64,000 nucleotides of DNA, from contig BDDD01000914.1 in the NCBI GenBank assembly GCA_001972305.1, forward strand, positions 311,908-375,907, written 5' to 3'. Numbering within the stretch: the first letter of the stretch is position 1; every line of letters begins with the position of its first letter. Made by a program: the position numbers and the translations under genes. Under the pieces are notes generated by a model, which searched no databases, was not told the origin of the DNA, and saw only the letters and a list, made by a program, of their open reading frames with translations. Positions 1 to 10,570 of the stretch are shown piece by piece. Source of the stretch: Cephalotus follicularis (taxonomy: Eukaryota > Streptophyta > Magnoliopsida > Oxalidales > Cephalotaceae).

Positions 1-98
1 TGGAGCAAGATAGAAGCAATAAGAGAATGGCAAAGACAAACATCGGTAACCGAGATACGAAGTTTTCTGGGACTGGCAGACTACTACCAGAGATTTGT
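1..98 (+). pseudogene. Ty3/gypsy reverse transcriptase/RNase H junction fragment
   Basis: Frame 1 reads without a stop and ends in the motif FLGLADYYQRFV, a close match to the conserved F-L-G-L-x-x-Y-Y-R-R-F-I/V block where Ty3/gypsy reverse transcriptase passes into RNase H. About 32 codons are visible and the 5' part lies outside the window. Coding similarity stops at base 98, where a copia-type LTR begins (tgaaaattt). The rest of the RNase H was not found on the far side of that LTR at 4682. It is therefore a truncated relic on the plus strand, unrelated to the minus-strand Tat element further right. The family call is firm from the motif; the lineage cannot be told. Confidence 0.8.
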
Positions 99-898
99 TG
101 AAAATTTCGGAGGGTGGGGTTCGAGGGGGTTAGTTTGAATGTAATCTTAATGAACTTTTTGAACTTTTCAGATTATGCCAGCAATGTTAGACTAAGTCAG
201 CAATTTTAGTAAAACAGTCACAAACTATCAGAGAACAAAACAAAGAACAATTAAAATAGTACTGAGTAAATAGAGAGAGAGTAATAGTATTACAAACACG
301 ATTTATAGTGGTTCGGCCAATCTCTTACCTACCTCTACTGTCACACCCCGAACCGTGGGATAGGCCCCACGACTCGACACGTGGCAATCCGTACAATCAT
401 CGTCATTATTAACCATAAAAATTTAAACTTAAAATAAATTATAAGCAAGAACATAATCCTTTATTTAATGTGTGGATATACAGACACGGTTCAATACATC
501 ATAAATGCACTGCTATGAACCAGCAGAAAAATATAATAAAAAAAATACATAATTTACACTTTGAAAATCCAACCATAAAGCATACTGCCGAGGAGGAGGA
601 ACTTACTGCACTCTTTATCCTTGCCGCTGCTGCGATGTGTCACCACTACCTAATCCTGTACCCTCCCTATTCAAAGGAATGGGTGAGAAACCCTGAGGGT
701 TATGTAGGTTACCACATATACGGGCACATACCAGAGGAACAAATAATATAAGCAGAGGAGAAAATGATAATAAATATGAATGAAGATCACAATCCATGAC
801 ATAACCTTTATCATCTTTTGTCCTCGGAATTCTCTACTCAAACCATACATATCACATACAGAGGAGTCCAGTCCAGTCATCCTATGGTCTGGTCAGTA

Positions 899-1095
899 TA
901 CAAGGTTCACCTTTAGGCTCACCAACCCGCGGAATTCTCCCTTTGCTCCCTTGCTCTGCGGTTCACCCTTTGGATCACCAGCTGTGGCGGAATTCACCCT
1001 TAGGTTCACCATTGGCGGATTTGCCTGAGATCACCTGCTTCGCAGAGTTCACCCCCTGGGTTCACCTACTTGGCGGAATTATCCCCTGTTAGGCT
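899..1095. repeat. Imperfect tandem repeat, ~50-60 bp unit
   Basis: Units contain gcggaattc followed by accctttggatcacc-like sequence, seen at about 928, 987, 1013 and 1070. They are diverged copies inside the LTR at 339-2889. No ORF in it resembles a known protein. Confidence 0.6.
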
Positions 1096-1674
1096 CACCA
1101 GCCTGAAACAATATTTATACTTCCGTATATAATTTGCAGTACCCTACGCTTCCTATTTCTAGGTCAGGTCTGTCTTTGCTCATAACATTTATAGAAGGTT
1201 GCATTTACTGCACTGAACTACCAGTCATTTCATTATTATAGCCGTTGTTGTGTTGAACCCTTTTTATATACACATATAATAATGTCTTCAATGCCTGGGT
1301 AAGAGGCTGTCGCCCCCATGTCATGCCATCCATAGTTCATAGTACACACTAACATTATGGGCATGCAAGGACGCATGCATAGCATTATTTAGGCATTCTC
1401 TATGCATAGAGCGCTTGCATGTACAAACCTGGAAGCCTTATCTCCTCGAGTACTTCATTCCTGCTCGTACACATAGCCAGTGCTCAACACATGCACTGAG
1501 GGTACATGCATGGAGTGCACCCATATTGAGGGCACGCAAATTCACTTAAGGAGAGCTCTAGCGCAACAGTGGAAGAGCTAGGCATTGGTTAACCAGCTCG
1601 GTATTTACTGGAAATGGGGCAGTGGAGCTTAGCATGTAGCTTGGGCGTTGGCACTGTTAGGCTTCTCTGGGCAT

Positions 1675-1835
1675 GGCTCCACTGAGCTCCTCTGGCCTGG
1701 CAGGGAGCTTGGCACCTCAGCCATGGAGCTCAGTTTCGCGTCCATGGAGCTCAGGCGCTCATCCCTGGAGTTCATGTGCTCATCCTTGGCACTTGGGCGC
1801 TCGTCCCTGGCGCTCGGCAAGGGAGCTCGGGCAAG
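1675..1835. repeat. GAGCTC/gcgctc-rich degenerate repeat
   Basis: Repeated ccatggagctcag, gcgctcatccctgg and gcgctcgtccctgg blocks of about 20-30 bp lie in a locally GC-rich part of the LTR. Open frames here run on both strands because the repeat lacks stops; they are not protein-like. Confidence 0.55.
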
Positions 1836-3395
1836 GCAGGGTTTGGCCATGGAAGCCCCACGTAGGTTCGTCATTATGCACAGGGTCATATATGGCGCAT
1901 GCTGGTGGTGGAGGGAGCTCGGTCGTCCGCCGGCGAGGATCTCAGCGCATCGCCATGCCTGGACGCATGTCCAGGGAGCTCAACTACACCCCAGACATCT
2001 TTGCAATGGCGTCTTCAGGCAATGCGTTCTGTTTTGTGCCACAGGAATGCGTAGAAAGGTGAAGGAGAAGGACGCCCACGTGCTAAGCATGCTTTTTCAA
2101 TAAAATGGCTACCCGGTTCTACATATATATGTCTTACTTCGCATATATACTATAAACAATCAATAATATAGCATAAAAATAGGCGATATAACACATAGCA
2201 GGCAATAAAATACACACAACAATCAAGCATAAACACAACAGCTGGTAGGCACTCGAACATGGAGTAACCTACATGGAGTAAGGTCGAAAACGGAGATTGC
2301 TTCTTTCTTTTCGAATTCTGGATTTCCTCCGAAGCTGGGCCTACTACACACTCAGATTGTCTCTTTCATTCACTCTTGATCCCTCTCTCTTGCTTCCATA
2401 AGATGGGTATTTAAAGATGGCAGTTTCTAAAAAGCAGGGGACTTTCCTCTATACCTTCCTCTTGTCTTCTTCTCCCCCTTTTTTGCCAACAGTCGGTCCC
2501 ATCTTCCACTTCCTCACTTCTCTCGATTTTTCTGGAACCAACGTATGTGAAAAATACCAATATCTCATGACCACTTTCCACCATATATACCCACCAAAAG
2601 CAGCCTCCAAAATTTTCAAGAGATTTTAAATGGATGCAAGCTGTTTTTCTGGGCTTGGGCCAACTTCCTCAAATGGGTCTTCTCTTCTTGACATTTTTAA
2701 GCCCAATTGTTATATACCCTATTTAATTTGGCCCAAAGAGAATAAAACAATTTCTTAAGCTCAAGGTCATAAATTACATTCCATTAACCCCAAATAAATA
2801 CATCATAAGTTATCGGGCCCAGCCCAAAAAGGAAGGAAAAAAATTACAAAGCACAATAATAATTCTTTATAATATTTAGGGCTCTTGCAACCACTTTCTC
2901 AAGACCTCTTGAGATTCCACTAGTATTCGACATGAATACAATTTTCAAATATGTTTCCAGGAGCCATTCGGTGCGCCTTTACAATTCTGTGTGATTGACC
3001 TCAATCACTTACAATTTTGGGTTCACTCCCCAGGGTTCACTCCCATTTTTCAATGAAAATATTACAATGGTTATTTTGTGTTTTTGTATAACCTTTTTAA
3101 GGTTGGATATAGACTTAGTAAGCTCACAAATAGCAACTAAAAGATATGCTCAAAATGACAGATAGGCTTTTTAACAGAAGACTGATAAGAAGAACTGTGA
3201 TGTTCGTTTTTTGTTGATTGCTTGTTTTCTTGTTATTGTTCTCTCTTTTCTGTTTGAACCAGGTCTCATTTATATCGGCTTTTGAGGAATAGCGGTTTGT
3301 TAAGTAATAGAGCCGTTGTAGATATCTTGGGAAGTGTTGCATTAAAAATGACATTGAGCTTTTCCGCGCACAAAGCGTTGATGGATTCATCATAA

Positions 3396-4545
3396 GAGTC
3401 GACGCTTAGATGACCGTTATGAGTTAAATTTAAATTTGCCTGCTTACTGGCTAATGCTTTGAATTTTATGTCGGCGGTTTGGCTGAAGGTGCTAATGGTT
3501 TCTTCAGAGCGTCGCCGCTTTTAGTTCATAAAATAATTTTATTCACCTCTGTACTCAACCGTTGGCATGCTCCTTTAAGCACCAGTGTCTTGATCTTAAG
3601 TGCTGACTGTTTATTGAAAGTGTCGACGCTTAAAGTCCAATTTTATACTCTGGCGCTGGCACTTAAAAGTGACCGTCATCAATTTGTAGTTAAGCGTCGA
3701 CAGTTTGGTTTAAGTGTCACCGCTTGACACATAACTTACAATCTCAGCTCTTTTCTTCCACTTTACAATCTCTTTTGATTCTTTAACTGTTGAAGCTTTG
3801 CTTATAACAACTTTGAATATGATTCTTCTCTTTCAAACAACTGCTCTACTTCTTTAAGCTTTGATATATAGTTTGCTTTGCAACACTAAAGTTTGCTATG
3901 GAGTTTGGATGTAGTCTGCTCTGAAATAATTCCTCTGATTGAGTTCTACCTTTAGTTGCTTCAGGTCTCCCATAGCTCACAAAGTCTTCTCTTCTCTATC
4001 TTGGCTTACTTGGTCTGCTCTGCATATATATTGCAAGATCTGCTATGCAAGTAATTTCTGGACTTCTCTACAGCTTATCAAAGTCTTCTTTGAAGCGTTA
4101 TTCATTCTCTTCTATGCACTTCAACATTAATCTCTGGTCTGCTTTCTCTAACAATGCCTTCTCCGCCTGCTGCCTTCTCTTCTCTGAAATTCCCTTCTCT
4201 GGATTTCTTCTAAGAATTTCCTTCTTTGGCTTTCATAAGATTTTCCAAGCATTTGATTTCACTTGGTTTGGTTTGCATAAGATCTGATTTTGTTTTCTCT
4301 GAATTGCGATGACTGCCTTTGGCATCTTGTGGTCTGCCGAGCATTGTTCAATTGTTTTGCTTCTCTTTTGAGTTTCCAACTTTGTCTTTGAAGTTGCAAA
4401 GTATGTTTCTAAGGCGTCGACAGTTAACATAAAGCGTGCCGCGCTTTATTGCTTAAGCGCTGATGGTTTAGATAGAACGTTGCCACTTATCATTCTTTAA
4501 GTGCTGCTAGTTTTATATAAAGCGTTGTCGCTTTATGCTCAGAAC
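3396..4545. repeat. GTCGAC-type motif cluster in copia LTR
   Basis: GTCGAC or one-base variants occur at 3398-3403, 3622-3627, 3696-3701 and 4416-4421, usually inside aagcgtcgacgctt-like context. Decayed forms such as agcgtcgccgct and aagcgctgatgg lie between them. The same motif set is in the two Sirevirus LTRs at 34080-34430 and 54225-54585. Confidence 0.65.
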
Positions 4546-4684
4546 ATAGTATAATTGGTGCTTACTTTGTATTTTGTTTTGCTTAACAATCCATCCATTT
4601 ATCTCAACTTACACATAAACTAAAATCATTAATTGCAAATATGTTATCATCAAAACTAGGATTGAGACATAGATGTCAACATAT

Positions 4685-5600
4685 TGCACTAGCAGCATTC
4701 ACACCACCGTGAGGGTGTTCGAATATTTGAAGAGAAAGAGTTATTTTATTGTAAAAGCCAGTTACTATCGACATAATGTGCAGTTACACAAATATAACTA
4801 TCTCTGAAATAAGTGCGCCAAATATCCGTTGTGAGTGCAATATTACTTACATCTTTAAAAGAATTAATCAAAATTTGTTTTTCTTCCTTCATTTTCTTTA
4901 AGCAGTCCCTTTTGAAGGTTGATCTTGATATAATTTTAGCAAGGGAATTAAGTCCAAAGTGGACATAATCCCAAAATTTTGGGTAATCAACTACACTAAA
5001 TGGTAATTTTATACATATAACAAATTCAATTAGTTTATCTCTATGTGTTTCATCATGATATCTAAAATTACTAGGACTGAGATTGGCCCTAGTAGGTGCA
5101 TTTTAATATGTATCCTTATACCTAATACCGTGTTTTGCACAACATGTTTTTAATGTCTATCATATTGGTCGGTGCCACCACTCTTTTACCAAACGTAATG
5201 TTTAATGTTACATACCTTGCACCATACGCGAGTTTCGTCATTGACGGTTCTAACCTCCATGTAGTCCCACACAGCAGAAGACACTTAGGAGCTTCTAGTA
5301 GCAGTGCCACCAACATCAGCTGCTGCCTGTTGGTCGGCTTGGGCTGAAGTAGTGGCATCAGATGATGTGCCATTATCATTGACATTGACGACATTGACAT
5401 TCAAATCAATATTGTCGTGTACTGGATCATCGTTAAGGAATGGTTCCAATTGAAATTCGGTTTCTAACAGCTGAGCCTCTTCCTCCGACCAATTTATGTT
5501 TGGATATGCGTACTCAATTTGAAATTTCAGAATATAAAAGTCATCATAAAATTTTTTCTGCAAACGCTTCGTGGTTTTTTTTATAATCTTGATACGCCGC
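4685..5600 (-). pseudogene. hAT superfamily transposase, N-terminal part (decayed)
   Basis: Read on the minus strand from about 5600. A charged N-terminal region (WSEEEAQLLE near 5490) and an N/D/T/A-rich linker lead into a BED-type zinc finger: VWDYMEVRTVNDETRVWCKVC at about 5210-5275, then TDQYDRH with the histidines near 5150. Below 5070 the frame reads hAT core-like sequence: RDKLIEFVI, PFSVVDYPKFWDY, SRSTFKRDC, LTTDIWRTYFRDSYICV and TAHYVDSNWLLQ. This matches plant Ac/Tam3-type (RICESLEEPER-like) transposases, which use a DDE nuclease to move hAT elements. At least four in-frame stops and several frame changes break it. The C-terminal half, including the dimerisation domain, is missing because the LTR at 99-4681 abuts it. 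Confidence 0.8.
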
Positions 5601-5790
5601 CGGATTATTAGTAAGATCCTAACATCTTCATATTATATGATAATTAAGTAATAGAATGTGAAAGAAATTTAAAACAACAAATATAACTATAGCAGATTAA
5701 AGAGAAAATAGGAGAATTGAAGAGATTGTATTACAAAGTTTGTGAGTAGTGCCTGAAGTTTGAATTGAAAAGATAGGATTTTGGAGGGTG

Positions 5791-5798
5791 TATTTATA
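5791..5798 (-). promoter_or_regulatory. TATA-like box upstream of the hAT remnant
   Basis: On the minus strand this reads TATAAATA, about 190 bp before the first recognisable coding sequence of the hAT remnant. Placement and sequence fit a plant TATA box; there is no direct evidence of use. Confidence 0.4.
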
Positions 5799-5937
5799 AG
5801 CATAAAAAACTTCCCAAATTAGACTTTTTCTTCAGTGCACCAATGGCATTGTAGCCATTGGTGTCATAGGCATAGGCCCCATATGCTTAAAGTGGCTGTG
5901 GCTTGTGCCACCATCCACTTTCCTGAATCAGATTCGG

Positions 5938-5955
5938 CCGGACCTGCAGGTCCGG
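5938..5955. repeat. Perfect 18-bp palindrome
   Basis: ccggacctgcaggtccgg is identical to its reverse complement. It lies upstream of the hAT remnant in GC-rich sequence next to ggcctttaagggcc, a second near-palindrome at about 5971-5984. It could be hAT subterminal sequence, but no terminal repeat was identified. Confidence 0.6.
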
Positions 5956-6014
5956 GCTCGATCAGATCAATGGCCTTTAAGGGCCAATTCAAGGATCAAC
6001 ATATGTGTTAACTA

Positions 6015-6360
6015 CGCTACAAAAAAAAATAGCCAACTGCGAGGGCACCTCCCCTCACTAAGCCCTCGCCATTGACTCAACCGCGAGGGCTTAGCGAGAG
6101 GAAATCGCCCTCACCGTTGTTCTCTTAGCAATCATTTGAGTGAGGTTACATCAAGAGCTCAGCGATGGTAACCTCCCCTCACCGTTGAGTGCCCTCGCCA
6201 CATGAGGGGGTATGGCGAGGGTTAACACCCTCGCACCAACTCCTTGTGGGTCACGTGTCCCGTCGTGGTGCCTTTGCCATTGTGAGGATTTGGCGAGGGG
6301 ACTTGCCTTTGCCATGTCAAATTACTGCAGTATTGCAAGGGCATGGCGAGGGGACAACCA
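6015..6360. repeat. CACTA left terminus and subterminal repeats
   Basis: After the poly-A terminal repeat, gcgaggg / ccctcgcc / ggcgagggg units recur in both orientations about every 20-40 bp up to about 6350. In En/Spm elements such subterminal arrays bind the TNPA protein; that role is inferred here. Confidence 0.75.
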
Positions 6361-7043
6361 TTGCCATGACCTCACCATTAGTTAAAAAATCAGCAGAATC
6401 TATTCCCCATCCAAGCAAAACCTGCAATTTATTTTTTAACAGCCACAATGATAGTTCTTATCTCAATTTTCCTATGGACTCAATCCATAAATGCTCAATG
6501 AAACATTTAATTTACATTGAAGTAACAAAACAATACAACTTAACTTTATATCATACTTATAAAAAGTGTATCAAAATCAACAAAACTATGATTAAGAATC
6601 GTTATGGTCGGAGTTCGGAGATGACTAGGAGGGTTGGCACCGGTTCTATGACATACACTGGTCAGATCTAGATTGTCTCAACTGCCACGCCATCTGAGCG
6701 GCCATAATCTGGGTCAGCGAGTCATTTGAGCCATCTGAGCCTGCAATGTCATCTGAATCTGAGACATCTGCTATTGTAGGTCTGTGACCTCCTCGCGAAA
6801 CCCTGCGTCCATCATAGGTCCAACATATGGTGGCTGTGAAGTGAAGGGGTGACTCAGATTGCCCATTGCTGATGGAGTACGAAGTGCTTGTAGTAGCATA
6901 TTCATGTAAGTCATGTAGTTCCCCAAGCCACGGATCTTGCCCTTTCGCGTACCTCCGGTGTGACACCCCGTGTCACATTTATGTTTGTGTGGCGTTCAAA
7001 TTACGTGGGTCTATTATTATAGTTATTAAAAAAAATGTTTCCA

Positions 7044-7108
7044 GAAGGCGCTAGGCGCGCCTTCTGTTTTAATAAAACAGAGGACACGGGCGCTATGCGC
7101 CCATGCGA
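7044..7108. repeat. Three consecutive inverted repeats in an LTR leader
   Basis: agaaggcgc...gcgccttct, then ctgttttaataaaacag (one mismatch from a perfect palindrome), then gggcgctatgcgccc lie end to end about 90-150 bp into the LTR. They would form three short stems in the transcript or DNA. No function is established. Confidence 0.6.
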
Positions 7109-7924
7109 GAGAGCAAAGAGATGACCGTGAAAGAAAGGGAGAGCGGCGCTTCCATGGCGCTGGCCTTTTGCCGGGAGTTTCATGCGCCTCCAGTCGGTAG
7201 AGAGAGAGAGACAGTTGCCTTCTCCTCATCTCCCGTCCCCTGTTCTGTCTCCAGGTGATTTCCACGTTTTCATCCCTTCTAGCCCTGGAAATCGTACATG
7301 GTGGAGCTAGTCATTGTCCTGGAGGTCAGTTCTTCCTTGCTTGGCTGTAGCTCAAGCGTTTTTCGGTGATTTCAACGATGTTTGGAGGACTGAGTTGACA
7401 CAGCAAGTTCGGTACGAGTTAAGCGGTGGCGTTGTTTTTGGGGGCGAGTCACGACGAGTCTTGGCCGGAGATGAGAAGATCGAAGCTTTTGGTGGCCAAC
7501 GGTGGTGTCGCCGAGCCCTGGCGATGTCGCCAAAAACCACTGAGTCAACTCAGTGACTCAGGCTCGGTGAAAGCGGTGGCCGTGCGATCGACGCAAAGTC
7601 ACTAGCACAGATGCGTAAATCGAAGCAAGTGGAGGCCAGTGATGTCATGGTCGAAACTCCGACAAGGCGTATTCTTCATGCTGGGTAGCTATTTTCCTAA
7701 ATTGTGAGTTTTCTTTCTGTTACTTGTTAATTAGTTGATATATGCATGTTTACACATTGTGTAGAGGTTCTAGTTTAGATAATGAAGAATTGAGAACATA
7801 TTTTCATGTGCAGGCATAGAATTGAAAGTGTTTAAGGGTTTAATGAATGGTATTTGTATGAGTATGTTAATGTTGGAATTATTGAGTATTGAGTATTAAG
7901 AGTAGAGATTGAATGGATATATGA

Positions 7925-9830
7925 AGATAATTCCTCGAATTCTCTCAAGCATTCCATGAAGTTGTTATCAAAATCTTCGTCAAAGTACGTTTGGTCAGGC
8001 GTGACAATTTTGTGAGTGTAATGGGATATATGATCCCATTCACTATTTGAATTTGGCTCATTGAGCTTATTTTCCAACCACATTAACGCTTCCTCGTTTT
8101 CTAGCCACGTCAATCTATCCTTTTGGTTAGCTTCCTCAACCTCGAATTCTCTCCTAAAATTGCGATCAAAGTCGATATTAAAATACGAATCAATGGTATC
8201 AGGAATTGAGCGAATCATGTAGACATCATCAAAGTCAGATTGATGCTTTCCCAATTGGAAAATGTTAAAGTCCATCGACGACTTTCCAAAACTCAACTTC
8301 ATGAGACCATTTCGGTAATTGATCAATGCATTACTTGTGGCCAAGAATGGTCTACCAAGGATAACTGGGATTTGGTCTTTTATATTTACAACAGGCTGGG
8401 TATCTAATACGACAAAGTCGACAGGAAAGAAAAACTCACCAACCTTTATCAAAACATCCTCGTGGTACTTTTACCGACCTATCAGCTAATTGCAAAGTCG
8501 TGGTGGTCGGGAGCAACTCTCCTAAACCTAGTTGCTCAAAAACTGACGAAGGCAACAAATTCACACTTGCTCCTAAATCGAGCAAGGCATGATCGATTTT
8601 GGTGTTACCAATTACACAAGAGATTTTCGGGCAGCCAGGATCTTTATATTTTGAAATCTTTGGTTGCGAAATGATCGCAGTGATGTTGGCTGCCAAGAAA
8701 GCCTTTTTCGGAGTGTGAAGGATCCTCTTTTTCGTGCATAAGTCTTTTAGGACTTTTGCGTAAGAGGGCACCTGCTCAATGGTTTCAAGCAACGGGATAT
8801 TGATTTGAACTTGTTTAAATGTATTGATGATCTTTTCCATTGCTGGGGCTTTCGCATTTTGCAATCTCCTCGGAAAAGGAATTGGGGGATCAACTGAACA
8901 CTTGGGAATTTCCATTAATTGTTCCTTTCTCTCTTTTTCTTTCTCTTCCCTAACTTCTTCTTACGCATTTAAATTTGTTGGTTGCACAAAGGAGTCAACC
9001 AACTGTTCTTTTGATTTTTCGTGTGCGGAGGACTCAACCAATTGCTCGCTCAAATTTTCTGTTTTATCCACAGGTTGGTACTCACTTACACTTCGCAAGG
9101 AAAATGCTTGGTCCGATGGGTTGAAAGAAGATGAGCATTGCGGATTAGATTGCGGTTGGATACGATCGGGCTGAATCACATTCATTCTAGGATTCGGTTC
9201 AGGTTGGGAAGGCATCTTCCCTTTTTCTCTTGTATGCACCGCAGATGCTAGCTGAGAGATTTTCTTTTCTAGGTTGTGCTGACTAGTCATCAGAGTGCTC
9301 ATGAGAAGCTCAATATTCTTTTCTAACGATGAAATCCTAGATGTATCTTCCCTTTGGTTCAACAATCCAGGTGATTGTTGATTTTGGAATTGGTTTTGTG
9401 GGAAGGAAGGACGAATTTCATTTTGCGGGAACCTTTGAAATGTTTGCTGTGGTGCAAACTGGCTAGAAAAGTTCGAAGGTTGTCCCGAAAAATGTGAAGG
9501 TGGGGCACCAACGCTGGAGGGCTGCCCCGAAAAATTTGATTGTCCTCACATGTTTTGCCCTTGACTCCATGAGAAGTTTGGATGATTTCGCCAACCCGGA
9601 TTATAAGTGTTACTATACGGGTTGTATTGGTTCATAACGGATACATTCTCAGGAGTATATTGGCAGTCAATATAGTTTTGGCATTCTTCAAAAACATGGT
9701 TTGGGGACTGACATCAAGAACACATAGAGGTACTTTGATCGATTTGGTTTACTTGTGTGGAACCCCTAAGCAACGACTCTATTCTCTTGAGGCGGCTATC
9801 TAACTGTGCCGGCGGCAAGACGTATGAGTA
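7925..9830 (-). pseudogene. Athila-like gag C-terminus and aspartic protease
   Basis: From 9830 downward on the minus strand the frame reads RLKRIESLLRGS, NPYSNTYNPGWRNHPNFSW, then a Q/P/F/S-rich repeat region (GQPS, FQRFPQNE), as in Athila-like gag C-termini. A coiled-coil-like ISSLEKNIELLMSTLMTSQH follows near 9300. The protease region (8436-8915) has HALLDLGASVNLLP, where the usual catalytic D-T/S-G is D-L-G, and LQLADRSVKVPRG. The part at 7832-8452 has PVILGRPFLATSNALI. Stops at about 9550 and 8960 and a frame change at 8436-8452 break it. It ends near 7925 before any reverse transcriptase. Tat/Athila grouping is from motif similarity only. Confidence 0.8.
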
Positions 9831-10274
9831 GACATGCTAGGTCTATAAGAAGTGTGTTCGTTGCGACAAATCGTATGAGTAGACTCCGTTGAATTAAGCA
9901 CCATTTATTCGCCAACTTTCAGCTTCACCGACAAGATGTTAGTGGATTTTAATCAGACAGACAAAGTGTGTGCGAAGGCATAAATATTGAAGAACAAATC
10001 AAATATTCAAGGATTTTTATTGATGGAATTGAAACAATAACAATCTAGGCTTGTTCTTCCCTAAAACCTTGAAAAGTTTAGCTCCTAAACATTGTAAAAT
10101 AAAACTAAATTGATGAAGAAAAATTAGGGTTCTTCAGCCTCTTCTTTACTCTACATACATGTTTTGGCCAGCCATGACTTGTTTATATATTACAAAACTG
10201 ATTAAAAACGGAAATAAAGTAATCCTAGTTACAAAATATGGCAAAAAATCTAACTTTCTATTTCTGCTGCAGAG

Positions 10275-10570
10275 GAAGACGTCGACTTCTTGTGAAAGGC
10301 GTCGATGTCTTCTTGTAAAAGTCGCGATTTGCTAAGATGCGAGTGAAAGGCGCCGACTCTTAAGGTGAAAGACGTCGACTTCTTTTGCTCCAAAAGTTAC
10401 AGGTCAAATTTGCACAAAGACGTCGATGTGTATGTTGAAAGACGTCGATCCCTCATTCATAGCTCTTTGTATTGCCCTGAAAAGATGTCGATCCTTCTCT
10501 AAAGACGTCGACTTGTTTATTGTAAACCCAGAAAAGACATCGATGTAAATTAAAGGCGTCGACGCTTTTA
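10275..10570. repeat. GTCGAC-type motif array (Athila-like LTR)
   Basis: About ten copies of gacgtcgac / gcgtcgatg / gacatcgatg lie within 300 bp, with perfect GTCGAC at 10281-10286 and 10558-10563. Copies sit about 20-45 bp apart, mostly preceded by aaag/aaagg. The spacing and context match those in LTRs of other families in the window. Confidence 0.7.

Larger units (their letters stand above)
339..2889 (-). mobile_element. Gypsy-type LTR inserted in the copia LTR
   Basis: On the plus strand it starts tgtcacaccccg and ends ctcttgca, so on the minus strand it runs TG...CA with the GGGGTGTGACA-like 3' end shared by many LTRs in this window. It interrupts the copia LTR between two blocks (atctcttacc... 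and ...caagacctc) that are adjacent in the copies at 30781 and 51671. The flanking 5-mers are tctac (334-338) and accac (2890-2894), a poor match, so the right edge may be off by a few bases. No coding sequence is present. It contains two GC-rich imperfect repeat zones (899-1095 and 1675-1835). Confidence 0.6.
99..4681 (-). mobile_element. Sirevirus-like copia LTR, split by an inserted LTR
   Basis: The left edge (tgaaaattt, base 99) and right edge (gatgtcaaca, ending 4681) match the two edges of the Sirevirus LTRs at 30623-34546 and 51497-54706. Shared inner blocks include the purine-rich run ending in gcaaacacgattt-like sequence (near 290-305), the block gtgattgacctcaatcactt (near 2990) and the cgtcgac motif region (3396-4540). 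A TATA-like box (minus-strand TATAAAT) lies near 3268. Net length without the insert is about 2.0 kb against 1.1 kb for the other copies. The extra length is mostly a pyrimidine-rich stretch at about 3740-4400. Flanking 5-mers (tttgt left, tattg right) do not match and the flanks are different elements, so this is probably a recombined LTR rather than a simple solo LTR. Confidence 0.75.

Noticed and set aside
1629-2103. Overlapping long open frames on both strands
   Set aside because: They lie in a GC-rich repeated part of an LTR, overlap in several frames and resemble no protein.
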